A DNA stretch of 64,000 nt from Rhynchonema sp. JSB1_4 (taxonomy: Eukaryota > Nematoda > Chromadorea > Monhysterida > Xyalidae), in assembly GCA_030248065.1 (NCBI GenBank), contig JASAMV010003703.1, positions 27,961-91,960 of the forward strand, read 5' to 3'. Below, piece by piece: positions 1 to 10,594 of the stretch. The position numbers and the translations under genes are program-made. The notes under the pieces were generated by a model. It did not search any database and was not told where the DNA came from. It saw nothing but the letters and a program-made list of their open reading frames with translations. Within the stretch, counting starts at the first letter, position 1; each line of letters begins with the position of its first letter.

Positions 1-640
1 CGGTGGTCACACAACAAGGTCCAGTGGTCAAGCAGTGTTTCGATGCAACAACGACGCAACAACGATCGCGTCAGGCACGGTAATGCGAACAATCCAACGT
101 CAATCGCATTCAGTCGCGGTCAATGGCGGTGAATGATTCTGCCCAGTGACCATTAGCGGGCAAGAACTTACTCTCTCTCTCTCTCGGATAAATCTATTTT
201 CGCTCTCAAACAGCAACCAATCATCTACCTATACTTCTATTGAATAATTTTAGGTCATTCATTGCTTTTCGGTCATCCCTTTTCGGTTAGCTAATTACTT
301 TCTTTTCTGAAAGTGGGGAGTGTGGAGAAGCGGCGGCTCTCCATGAAACGGCATGGTGTTCTTGAGCGTGTGATTTCTAAAGAACATGTTTCGGCTGAAT
401 AATGCATGTGTAATGCTGCTGATAAGCTGACGGTCTGTTCTGTCTGTGTGTGCTTTGCATTCTGTTTTCACTGTTGAGATTGAGACTTTGTGTGTCGGCT
501 GTGTAATATTGAGCTGTATTACATTTCTGACGTAATGAATCTTGTATTATTGAGCATCGGAATATTGAGTTATCGGAACTTGCAATATTGAATCTAAACT
601 ACAACGAACATCCAATCACACATAACGGCATCACTCAACC
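1..640. other. No gene seen; downstream flank of LINE
   Basis: No ORF, RNA or repeat family recognised. The only low-complexity patch is a short (CT)n run near 173-186. The segment lies beyond the 3' end of the minus-strand LINE that starts at about 641. Confidence 0.4.
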
Positions 641-3215
641 AAGCAAGTTCAAGTTCAAGTTTTTTATTGCATCAGAAGCAACATGGTAACGTCAACAACA
701 CGCATAAGCTGGACAGTAACGACGAAACCATAAATAATTTCAAGTGTTTAGTGGGCCAGTGGAAGTTACAGATCGAGAGGTGTAGATGATGATAAGGAGC
801 AAAAAAACACAGAAAACACAGAAACACAGCATGATCGGTCAATTACATTTCACACACGGACGGAATAAATTTCACTGGCAGCAATCGCAATTTGTACAAC
901 AATTCAACAATCAAGCTTTGCGAACGAATGACTCCTTTGAATGTGCCCATTCGCAGGAAAACAGCAAAATCAGGTAAAGCATTGTAAAGATGGGACATGA
1001 TAACAATAGCACTGGTAGCGAGAATATGAGTTTTAGCACGTGGGATACAAATGGCACGAGAATGATTAAGACGAGAACTGGAGCGAGAATTGGAATCAGA
1101 AATGAACGAAATAGAGTCAACAGGAGCAGCACGAATACCAAGAACATAAGAATGCATCAATCTCAGACGACGTTTCATGACAGTGACACCCACATAATCA
1201 ACACCAAACATTGAACACAACTGCGAATATGACACAGACCGATCAAAATTGCCAGAGAACATGCGAATAATGGATTTTTGTGTTCTTTCCAACAAATTAC
1301 GTGAATAGTCATGAATAGGATAGGTCACCTCACACGAATAGTACATGACAGAGCAAATCAAGGTTTGATACAGATAACGCATGACAGACACAGGTAGATC
1401 ATTACGAAACGTACGGTACAATGAACCAGCAATTTTCTTCACTTTCACAGATGTGGCAGTAGTATGCAAGCCAAAATCAAACTTGGAATCAATAACAGCA
1501 CCCAGATATTTGTTTGCATCGACAACATCAATCAGACATTCATCAATCACAATAGCAGGGACAGCGGGACATGAACTTGAGCGAGCAAATTGTTGGAGTT
1601 TTGTTTTGGTAGAATTAATGGAGAGAAGTTTGTGTTTGGAGAAGTGCTCGACAATCAAGTTCACATCCTCTTGCAAGTGCTTCTCACAGTCAGGTGTACA
1701 CATGAAGTGAATCAGTACCAGATCATCGGCATAGAGAATAATACGTGAACACGGAGAGAAATGCAGTTTTGCAACAGAGTTGACGTATGCGAGAAACAAT
1801 AACGGTCCTAATACACTGCCCTGCGGCACACCAGAGAGAACAGACAAGAAATCAGAACACACACCATTTACATTCACACATTGGGTTCGATCAGACAAAT
1901 AGGATTGAACCAACAACAATAAATCGGGTGGAACATTGAAATCGTCTTGTAACACGCGCAATAATAGATTGTGAGGAACGGTATCGAAAGCCTTTCGAAC
2001 ATCAAAATACACAGCAACAACAGAATTTGAAACATCAAGAGCACGAGTAACTGTAGTATTGAAATGCAACAGGGCCTCAGTTGTAGACCGACCTCCACGA
2101 AAACCGAACTGCGTTTCTGAGAGTTTGGGGGCAATGAACCCGTTCAGGATGTTTCGAACGTGCTTCTCAGCGATTTTTGAGCACAGCGGTAATTTGGAGA
2201 TGGGGCGGAAGTCCGATGGGTTTTGAGGGGTCTTGACTTTCGGCACGGCAGTGGCAACGGCCCGTTTCCAACCCGACGGCCACGTGTGTTCGTCTATTGA
2301 TCGATTGATGAGCACAGCGAGAGCCGGAGCGATCACGTGGGCACAGTTCTTAAGCATTTCGCCGGTGATGCCATCGATGCCACTGGCCTTGCGAGGGTCG
2401 GCTGTGATGAGACTGTAAAGCACGTGTGAAACATCAGTGTACCATTCGGGTGGCACGGGACCGGTTGAGTTCAGAACCAGTGCCTCAACGTCATTGACGT
2501 TCCATACACTGGAGAAATGTGTTGATAACAGTGCAGCCAAACCAGCACTGTCAGCAACGCACTCCCCATCAGTGTTGGCCAGAGACACTTGTTCTGTGCT
2601 GCTCCGTCCCGTGTACTTATTCAGCTTTTGCCAGTAGTCAGACAGATGAGCTATTTTACCAAACGTTTTGATGGCATAGTCACGTCTGGCTGCCCTGTTG
2701 GCCTGCCTTGACTGCTCACGCGAAACAAAGTACTTTTCATACGTTCCTTTATCACCGGTCTGTTTCCACTTCCTGTGCAGATCGCTCTTCTTCCGACTGA
2801 GCCGCTTGACCTTCGGCGTCACCCACGGCTGGTCATTCTGTGGTCTTGGGAGAGCGGATCGGACAGGAATGGCATTCGTAGCAGCACCAACGATCGTTTG
2901 ACTGATTGCGTCCCAGGCCTGATTCACGTCTACTGCATCAACAACCTGTTTTACCAGGTTGTAGGCGATGAGCAAACTGTTCATCAAGTCCCAGTCGGCC
3001 TTCTTGTACTGCCAGACACGGCGCAGCGGAGCGTCGGATGGAGACTGGGTGCTGGAAATATCGAATGTTACTGATGTCATGTGATGGTAGTTTTCGATTG
3101 GTGCAAGGAGTTCGTATTGTACCGCCAGATGGTCAGGCACAAATGTAAGCGCTACACAATGCCAGGGGCTGACTTTCCCTATGCCTAGTCGCTGCCGCGA
3201 TAAGTGGTGCAAAAG
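641..3215 (-). mobile_element. 5'-truncated non-LTR retrotransposon (LINE 1)
   Basis: The element runs right to left. Its 3' end shows an AATAAA signal on the minus strand (663-668) followed by three copies of the hexamer ACTTGA (about 643-660). Short tandem tails of this kind are typical of the CR1/L2/Jockey group of LINEs. The 5' side stops inside the endonuclease domain: only its last stretch, with a DHLAV motif, remains. That fits incomplete target-primed reverse transcription. No target-site duplication was identified. Clade assignment within the group is not certain. Confidence 0.85.
843..3212 (-). CDS. LINE ORF2: endonuclease tail + reverse transcriptase
   Basis: An uninterrupted 789-residue frame. 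Residues ~18-40 look like the C-terminal end of an APE-type endonuclease (PDHLAV). A linker follows to ~residue 215, then a complete reverse transcriptase at ~260-560. Visible RT motifs: SDFRPIS at ~333, the QFGFRGGRST thumb-side block at ~368, FDVRKAFD at ~403, SGVPQGSVLGP at ~460 and the catalytic YADD at ~494. The C-terminal ~230 residues match the usual LINE connection region, including LLERTQKSIIR. The annotated methionine is only the first one in the truncated copy, not a true start. No stop or frameshift occurs in 2.37 kb, so the insertion is young. The product would act on LINE RNA in the nucleus, but without an endonuclease it is probably not autonomous. Confidence 0.9.
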   Translation of the reverse strand: MHHLSRQRLGIGKVSPWHCVALTFVPDHLAVQYELLAPIENYHHMTSVTFDISSTQSPSDAPLRRVWQYKKADWDLMNSLLIAYNLVKQVVDAVDVNQAWDAISQTIVGAATNAIPVRSALPRPQNDQPWVTPKVKRLSRKKSDLHRKWKQTGDKGTYEKYFVSREQSRQANRAARRDYAIKTFGKIAHLSDYWQKLNKYTGRSSTEQVSLANTDGECVADSAGLAALLSTHFSSVWNVNDVEALVLNSTGPVPPEWYTDVSHVLYSLITADPRKASGIDGITGEMLKNCAHVIAPALAVLINRSIDEHTWPSGWKRAVATAVPKVKTPQNPSDFRPISKLPLCSKIAEKHVRNILNGFIAPKLSETQFGFRGGRSTTEALLHFNTTVTRALDVSNSVVAVYFDVRKAFDTVPHNLLLRVLQDDFNVPPDLLLLVQSYLSDRTQCVNVNGVCSDFLSVLSGVPQGSVLGPLLFLAYVNSVAKLHFSPCSRIILYADDLVLIHFMCTPDCEKHLQEDVNLIVEHFSKHKLLSINSTKTKLQQFARSSSCPAVPAIVIDECLIDVVDANKYLGAVIDSKFDFGLHTTATSVKVKKIAGSLYRTFRNDLPVSVMRYLYQTLICSVMYYSCEVTYPIHDYSRNLLERTQKSIIRMFSGNFDRSVSYSQLCSMFGVDYVGVTVMKRRLRLMHSYVLGIRAAPVDSISFISDSNSRSSSRLNHSRAICIPRAKTHILATSAIVIMSHLYNALPDFAVFLRMGTFKGVIRSQSLIVELLYKLRLLPVKFIPSVCEM

Positions 3216-3308
3216 CTATATCTCAATGTTCAGTTACTCACAAGTGACCGAAGGGTGATGTGAGTGTGCCGAGGCTATATCTCACTGTTCAGTTACTCGC
3301 AATTGACC
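3212..3308 (+). repeat. Short direct repeat, 60-bp period
   Basis: A ~36-bp block beginning GCTATATCTCA occurs at about 3212-3247 and again at about 3272-3307, with three mismatches. It lies just upstream of the truncated LINE end. No function is evident. Confidence 0.6.
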
Positions 3309-3739
3309 GGTGTGTCGACTTGTTCTTGGTTTTTGTATGAACATGGTTTGTAGCTCGCCTCCGGCAAACGTTCCTGATAACGAGGCGAGGAACGACAGTA
3401 GTAGGGAGTCCGAATACTCCCTATCTTTAGCAGGCAAAAAATTAATCTTTCGCGCGTGCACCTTATCGCGTGGCGCATGCCACCGCCCTATACCTAACGT
3501 GCGCCCGTAACAGTTGTGACTGTTGTAATTAGAGAGAAAACGTGGCGCGCCGATTTTCCAGCAATAACTTTTGACAGCTTGTCAGCCAATCATTGGCGTA
3601 ATTTGTCACACTTTGAATGTTGTCCTCGTTTACAGGAATACCACTTGGTCCTGCCACTTGAACCTCAACTCGCGGTCCCAACACATTTTCGATTTGAATG
3701 TTCTCTGCTTGACGTGCTGGCTCTGATCGTTTCCCGTGA
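3309..3739. other. No gene seen between LINE and foldback element
   Basis: Short frames only; nothing recognisable as protein or RNA. The foldback element's inverted similarity begins at about 3740. Confidence 0.35.
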
Positions 3740-3767
3740 CCATACCTGGCCAGATAGCGGTGCGGTT

Positions 3768-4010
3768 GTGGAGCGCGATTTGCAACCCCTTTTTCGGTGG
3801 AGCGCGAAGTTTTTTTGTGGAGCGCGAAGTTTACTCGAACCGTTTTTTGTGGAGCCCCATGTTTTTTGTGGAGCGTCATGTTTTTTGTGGAGCGCCATGT
3901 TTTTTGTGGAGCGCGATGTTTTTTGTGGAGCGCCATGTTTTTTTTGTGGAGCGCCATGTTTTGTTGTGGAGCGCCATGTTTTTTCGTGGAGCGCCAAGTT
4001 TTTCGCGCCA
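3768..4010 (+). repeat. 19-20 bp tandem array, GTGGAGCG units
   Basis: About eleven units of the form GTGGAGCGCCATGTTTTTT, with C/G variants after GTGGAGC and 4-8 T. The inverted counterpart sits in the right arm at about 7258-7450. Frames through the array give repetitive FCGA/VER-type peptides and are not genes. Confidence 0.85.
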
Positions 4011-4189
4011 GCGCAATCTCACAGGGGAGCGCCAAGTTTAAAGAGGCGCGTCAAATTTGAGAGTACCGCCGAGAGGAGCTCGAAGTTTAGGGGGAGCCTC
4101 ATGTTCATGAGAGGAGCGCCAAGTTCGTTCTCTGGTGTGGAGCGCGAAGTCTTATTGCCTATAGAGCCTTTATGTGCTGGACAAAGCAT

Positions 4190-5340
4190 GCGTGGAGCCC
4201 AAAGTTTGACTAAATGTTGCTGCCGGCAACACGAGAGGCGCCCGACGTGCGCTCGACCACACCAGTGGAGTGCCAAGTTCGTAATTTCGTAACTCGCTTA
4301 AAAAGGCTCCTTTCAGCATTTTGAAATCAGTTCTGGAACCGACTGGTTCATATGTACCTTGTATTATCAAACTAGGAGGTATCGCGATGCCATTCCATCG
4401 CCGACACGGGAACCCAAAAAGTGACCCTATCAACCGGTGGACACCGACGACCGGGTCACCTTTGGAAGACCACTCCCTATATATACGCAAATGGCGAAAC
4501 ATTTTTGACTGTTACATTTACAAACAAAAATTGCAATTGAGCGATTGCGTGAGAGAATACCGACTGTATGCGGTCGCACCCGTCAACAGGAGTCATGTGG
4601 GAGGAGCCTGATGTGCACAAAAATTGTGGGTGGAGCCTGATGTGCACAGCGCAACGATTTGGCCAGAAGCGTGGGCCTTCCGCGCATTACCCTGCCATTG
4701 AGTCAACGAGAGTTTGTCTAGTGGAGCCCAAGGTTGGACCAAACGCTGTGGCCGGCAACACGAGAGGCGCCTGGCGTGCGCTGGACCACCTCGGTGGAGC
4801 GCCAACTGCGCAGTTACTTAACTCGCTTAAAAAGGCTCCTTTCAGCATTTCGAAATCAGTTCTGGAATCGACTGGTTCACGCGTGCCTTGTAGTTTCATA
4901 GTAAAAGGTATCACGATGCCATTGCATCGCCAATACGGGACCCCAAAAAGTGACCCTATCTACCGGTGGACACCGATCACCGGGTCACTTTCGGATGACC
5001 ACCCCCTACATATATATAAGCAAATGGCGAAACATTTTTGACTGTCACTGTGCTTGAGTGATGAATAAAGCATTGCAATTGAGCGATTGTATGCGAGAAT
5101 ACCGGCTGAATTTGGCCGTAACCGTCAACAGCAGTCATGTGGGAGGAGCGCGACGTGCGTAAACACTGTCGATGGAGCCTCATGTGCACAGCGTAACGCA
5201 GTTTGGCCAGAAGCATGGGCTTTCGCGCATCACCCTAGTATTGCATCACCGTGAGATTGTCCTGTGGAGCCCAAAGTTTGACCAAAAGTTGCTGTCGGTT
5301 ACGCGGTAGACACAGCAGTGGAGCGCCAAGTGCAAGAAAA
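4190..5340 (+). repeat. ~530-bp tandem units in the left foldback arm
   Basis: Two copies (about 4190-4720 and 4721-5250) and the start of a third (to about 5340). A marker block TCGCTTAAAAAGGCTCC lies at 4294 and 4823, a period of 529 bp. Each unit carries a TATATA stretch (about 4480 and 5010) before GCAAATGGCGAAACATTTTT. The right arm has inverted copies at about 6340-7130. Confidence 0.75.
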
Positions 5341-5395
5341 TTAGAGCGTTTTACAAAGCTGCTCATCACATGAATAAACTATGGTCTACAAAATA

Positions 5396-6299
5396 TAATA
5401 AACTTGGTGATCGGATCGGATCTGACCATGTAGTCACGTCACATCAATGTGATCGGATAGGACACCTTGTCACATTGTTGTTATCGTATCTGACTAGGTG
5501 GTCACATCCCGTGATGTGATCGAAACGAAGCGGTCTTGTCCACAAACAACTGATGCACGCGCGGCCTAAAGAATATTTTTATATAACATAGTGTTTCCTT
5601 CTTATGCAAGTCAAAGGAAACAAGCGACCCTATGTTATAACTCAACTCCAGTTTGGGGTCGAGATTTCAAAAAAACTAAAGAAAGAGATTAAGAATGTGT
5701 CCTTGTTAATCCAGGTTCAACACTCAGCAGCAAACATAGTGGGATGTTTAATTGACATGCTGGCAGCGCACACGTACATAGCTTACAGCGAGCATGTGAA
5801 ACGTTGTTGTTGTCAGATTCCACAGGCAAACTTTGGCACGTTTTTTGCCAGCTGCGTGATTGAATCGAAATTGTAGTCTCGACCTCAGCTAGAAGTTCAG
5901 TTATAACACGACGTCGTTTGTTTCCTTGGACCTAGAAAAACAGGAAACACTATACCTACATAACCCAGCTGGCCATGAGTGCCTATGGCAGTGTGCTGTA
6001 AGCTGTGCGTCCACTGGTTGCGCACTGCGGCACGCGCACAACAAAGAAACATAGATGCACATGAACAGCTGGGTGATGGAGTGTATTATAGAAAAACAAT
6101 GTTATGCTGCAGCAATGTAACGCAAGTCAGATCTTGCCTGCCTCTTTCGTGGACAAGTCAGATCAGAATCAGATCACATCACGTCATGTGACTACCCAGT
6201 CAGATACGATAACAACAATATGACTAGGTATTCCGATCCGATCACATAGATGAGAGACTGCCCAGAAAGATCCGATACGATCACCAAGTTTGATATGTA
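5396..6299. mobile_element. Inner inverted-repeat element at the foldback centre
   Basis: Bounded by AAACTTGGTGATCGGATCGG at 5400 and its inverse ending near 6297. These ends match those of two separate MITEs in this window (27319-27565 and 61263-61510). Inside is a further imperfect palindrome: a 5590-5640 block with ATAACATAGTGTTTCCTT returns inverted at about 5900-5950. No coding capacity is recognised. Confidence 0.6.
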
Positions 6300-7257
6300 C
6301 CACAGTTTATTCATGCGATGAGCAGCTTTGTAAACGCTCTAATTTTGTTGCACTTGGCGCTCCACTGCTGTGCCTTGTCATGCGCTCGGTAGCAACTTTT
6401 GATCAAACTTTGGGCTCCACTGGACAAACTCACAGTGACACAATGTCATGGTAATGCGTGGGAAGCCGAAATTTTGGTCAAACTATGACGTTTTGCACGT
6501 GAGGCTCCACCGACTGCGAAGGGCACATTACCCTCCACCAACATCACTGCTGTTGACGGTTACCGCAGAATATAGCCGGTATCTCAATCAAAATAGTAGT
6601 CAAAAATGTTTCGCCATTCGCCATATATATATGTATATAAGAGTCGGACCTTTAAAGGTGACCCGGTCGTCGGTGTCCACCGGTCGATAGGGTCGCTTTT
6701 TGAGTACGTATGAACAAGTCGGCTCCAGAACTGATTTCAAAAAGGCAAAAGGAGCTTTTTTAAGCGAGTTAGAAAGTCGCGAACTTGGCGCTCCACTGAT
6801 GTGGTCGTGCGCACGTCGGGCGCCTCTCGTGTTGCCTGCAGCATCTTTTGGTCAAATTTGTGGCGCCACTAGACAAACTCTCGTTGACTCAATGGCAGTC
6901 AAAAATATTTCGCCATTTGCGTATATATAGGGAGTGGTCTTCCAAAAGCGACCCGGTCGTCGGTGTCCACCGGTTGATAGGGTCACTTTTTGGGTTCCCG
7001 TATCGGCGATGGAATAGCATCGCGATACCTCCTAGTTTGATAATACAGAGTACATATGAACCAGTCGGTTCCAGAGCTGACTTCAAAATGCTGAAAGGAG
7101 CCTTTTTAAGCGAGTTACGAAATTACTAACTTGGCGCTCCACTCATGAACATGAAGCTCCTCCCTAAACTTCGAGCTCCTCTCGGCAGTACTCTCAAACT
7201 TGACACGCAACTTTAAACTTGGCGCTCCCCTGTGAGCATGCGCTGGCCCGAAAAACT

Positions 7258-7450
7258 TGGCGCTCCACAAAAAAACATCGCGCTCCACAAAAAAACATCG
7301 CGCTCCACAAAAAAATGGAGCTCCACAAAAACCATGACGCTCCACAAAAAAAACATGGCGCTCCACAAAAACGGTTCGAGTAAACTTCGCGCTCCAAAAA
7401 AAACTTCGAGCTCCACCGAAAAAAGGGGTTGCACATCGCGCTCCACCGAC
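7258..7450 (-). repeat. Inverted partner of the 19-20 bp array
   Basis: AAAAAACATCGCGCTCCAC-type units, the reverse complement of the left-arm array, with fewer copies. It is followed by a duplicated ACCGCACCGCT block (about 7449 and 7471). Confidence 0.8.
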
Positions 7451-7497
7451 CGCACCGCTCTTAAGTACTGACCGCACCGCTGTCTGGTCAGGTATGC

Positions 7498-8394
7498 ACG
7501 TGACACACAACTGCACACAACAGACCAGCCACTGAGCACAGACCGATAAGTGTGCCAAACACCAACCACAATGTTGTGCTGACTTCAGATTTGACCTGTG
7601 CGCGTTGATTAATTGTTGTTATATAGCAAAAGAACGCAAGGATGTTTATCTTGAACTTTGATATCGTTAAAAATATGAAGCGACAAATGATGTAAGCATT
7701 TGAAAGAACATGTTAATGAAAAAAATGAGAACGCGAAGCAAGGGGTCAACTACACACTACATTCAGACCGATTGCTATTCATCATAATATCGTTGTTGTT
7801 TAAATCATCACGTTTCTTCTTCCTAATACATGCTGCCGCACAGCAAAAAGGTGTAACAATAGTAATAATGGCAGCGGCTATGTACAGAAATTCGGAAGCT
7901 TTTTTCATAGCATGGGCAATCATTATCATTATCATAGCATTATCAATGAATCCGTTGGCTTGATCGATGGGTGATTTGGTAGTGGACTGGAAAAAATAGG
8001 GAATAGCTGAGAAGAGAAGTACAGAAACAGAAAGAGCGGAAAGAATGAAATAGCAGAGGAAAACAGAGTGTGGACTTGACCATACTGCACTCTTTTGCTT
8101 TCCCCTTGCTGTGTGAAAAGACAGGGAGAAAATTGACGCATACGTACCTGCTCTGTTATAGACGTTGTCGGGGGCTCAGTGACCAGTGTCTGTCCGTTGC
8201 GGGATCGGATCTGCAACGTAACGATTTTTTACGACAATTGTACATTGAGTTTTGCAGTAAAGGTCACATACATGGCCATACATACACACAGCATGCACAC
8301 GTAAGCTTACCAGACGTGAAATTGTATACCTATGTAATTTATGAGATCTAAAAATGTACATCAACACGGCTATGCAGAAAAAATTACATTATAT
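7498..8394. other. No gene seen
   Basis: AT-rich DNA with short frames only. No repeat family or protein similarity recognised. Confidence 0.35.
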
Positions 8395-9260
8395 ATACGT
8401 ATGGAGAACCTGGTGAATCCTTTGTCTAGTGAACAATTTTTTTGGTCTTTAATTTGCTGTTAACTTCCAAATTACTACATTACTGCTCTGTGTGCATATT
8501 CTTTGGGAACAAAAATGAGGGTCCCGTTGATTCAATATAAGTTGAGTGCACATTAAAGCGGCTATGCAGACAGACTTACATTAGGTGACAGCTTCGGGGC
8601 AGAGATGGAAGTCGGTCTGGCAATAATGTCAATGCTCGACGTGGGATGGGGGCTCCGGGATGGACGATTCGAGTGTCGACGGTGCATGATCAACCTGTTG
8701 AAACACAGTTTCAACTTCATAAAAACTTAGCGAAAATATGGACCTTCACGCGCACACCTTTTATGACCTGTGATTTATGGGGTCTAAAACTGTACAGGCG
8801 ACCCTCTCTACAGAGACACTCGTGAATTCTCCGTACAGTGAACGAATTTTTGTTCTTCAGTTTACCGTTAAATTCCTAAGCATTACTGCCGTGTGTGAAT
8901 ATTCTTTGGGAACAAAAAATGGTGGTCCCCATTGATTCAATATAGGTTGAGTGTACATTAAAGCGGCTATGCAGACAGACTTACATTAGGTGACGGCTTC
9001 GGGGCAGAGATGGAAGTCGGTCTGGCAATATTGTCAACGCTCGACGTGGGATGGGGCTCCGGGATGGATGATTTGAGTGTTGATGGTGCATGATCAACCT
9101 GCTGAAACACAGTCTCAACTCAGATCAAGTTCATAAAAACTTGTGCAAATATGGACGTTCATGCACACCATTGAGAGTCAAGTGTATATCAAAGCGGCGA
9201 CAGAGACGAACGATGTCGAGTTAATCGGCTGAAACACAGTTTTCAACTTAGTAGTATAGG
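8395..9260 (+). repeat. 403-bp tandem duplication plus partial third unit
   Basis: The marker CTTTGGGAAC lies at 8501 and 8904, a period of 403 bp. Copies are roughly 8395-8797 and 8798-9200. A shortened third (about 9170-9260) keeps the AAAGCGGC and GAAACACAG blocks. The copies differ at many positions, so the duplication is not very recent. No open frame crosses the units. Confidence 0.8.
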
Positions 9261-9485
9261 GGGGAGAATTGGGGGCAAATTCTCAAGTGGGGGAGAATTG
9301 GGGGCAAAGGAAAAAAATGGCCCATTTTGCTTCTGCTGTTGTGTCAGACTATAGTGTGGTGTTTAGCGGTAAGCCTAAGGCCTACTTGATGTTTCACGAG
9401 GGAGAATTGGGGGCAGGTGGGGGAGAATTGGGGGCAAAGGGAGAATTGGGGGCAAGTGGGGTAGAATTGGGGGCAAGGCAAAATT
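9257..9485 (+). repeat. G-rich minisatellite, GGGGGAGAATTGGGGGCAA units
   Basis: Two clusters (about 9257-9310 and 9398-9480) of units with two runs of four or more G each. The runs are close enough to form G-quadruplexes on the plus strand. The frame through the units is not a gene. Confidence 0.75.
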
Positions 9486-9505
9486 GGACTCTAGTGTGAT
9501 GGTTG

Positions 9506-9720
9506 GGGGCTAAGCCTAAGGGTTACGGTAGTGGCTTACGGTAGTGGGTTACGGTGGCTGGTTACGGTAGGTTAGTTACGGTAGGTGGTTTTCAGTATCA
9601 TACTGTTACGTTGTGTACTGCATTGTGTTAACTTGTGCTCATTTTGCTAGATTACGGTAGGGTACAGTAACCGGGTTACGGTAGGTGGTTTGTGGTAGCA
9701 GTATTACAGTATCCCGCAAC
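9506..9720 (+). repeat. Degenerate GGTTACGGTA repeats
   Basis: About ten imperfect copies of GGTTACGGTAGGTGG, dense at 9510-9590 and again at 9650-9700. They directly follow the G-rich minisatellite. No function is assigned. Confidence 0.7.
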
Positions 9721-10149
9721 TTACTGTAAGGTCTAAACGCAACCCCCACCTTTTTGCGCGCTTAAAACCTAGAGTTTTTGGCTTTCATGCGTCATTTTTG
9801 TCATGTGTTCTTTTTTGTGCGTCATTTAACTTTTTTAACTTTTAACATTTAGCTTTTTTAACACGATAAACTACAAAAAATTCCTCTCCTACCCTGAAAA
9901 TTTCAGCCCAATCGGACCATGCAACTGCGAGAACGATCCATTACAATATTTCAGTTTAACACAAATCATGAACCGCCAAGGCAAGATAGCATCAGCTGGC
10001 ACCATACGTTTTTGGCAGAATTCCAATAAGGCAAAATTCCAACAAATCAGCGTGGGCTAATACACAGCGGCATAGGGGAGCATCATTTCTGGCTGCGTAG
10101 GCGTAGAGAGGTCGGTTTTTTGGGTTTTTTTATGTTTGTCATGTGTTGC
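9721..10149. other. No gene seen; T-rich spacer before LINE 2
   Basis: Contains T-rich runs and no recognisable frame. It ends at the A-rich tail of the minus-strand LINE. Confidence 0.35.
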
Positions 10150-10594
10150 TGGTTTTATTTATTTTATTTTTATTTGAGTTTTTGCACCTGCAGTGCCAGG
10201 TGAATGCAAACGCCCGCAGGCAATGTGGCAAATCCTGTTAGAAAAACATGAAAATCTAACGTGAATTGAAATCACAGATTCACGATGTACATGTATAAAT
10301 AAGCAAAGTACAGTCGTATTGTCCAGTAAATACTGAATTGTTACAGAAATTGCATACATAACATTTCGGAACATGATCGTGCAGATCAACCAGAATTTTC
10401 CATGACTCATTTGAATGGTGTGTTGGTGGTCAAGGCCTGGAACTTTAAGAACTCAGATATGTACAGTGATAACATCGATGAAGTTGATGGTACATGATGA
10501 ATTTCTGGACCAACCTGTTATCGAGGGGGTGGGAATTACCGTACGTCCAAGTTCAGTGAGAGTGGTCAACTGTACAGCTGTGACTCGAAGACAG

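Larger units (their letters stand above)
3740..7497. mobile_element. Foldback element with repeat-rich arms (FB-like)
   Basis: The left arm (about 3740-5590) reappears inverted in the right arm (about 6090-7497). The outer ends match: CATACCTGGCCAGATAGCGG at 3741 against its inverted counterpart near 7470-7496. Each arm starts with a 19-20 bp tandem array, continues with ~530-bp tandem units and ends in a palindromic centre. No transposase ORF is present, so the element is non-autonomous. The architecture (long inverted arms built of internal tandem repeats) is that of Foldback/Galileo-type elements. The family assignment is inference. Confidence 0.8.

Noticed and set aside
3768..4010. Regular short repeats resembling a CRISPR array
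   Set aside because: Units are continuous 19-20 bp tandem repeats without unique spacers, in animal DNA, with an inverted partner array.
3516..4292. 258-residue plus-strand frame
   Set aside because: It is largely the translation of the GTGGAGCG tandem array, with equal frames in other phases and strands.
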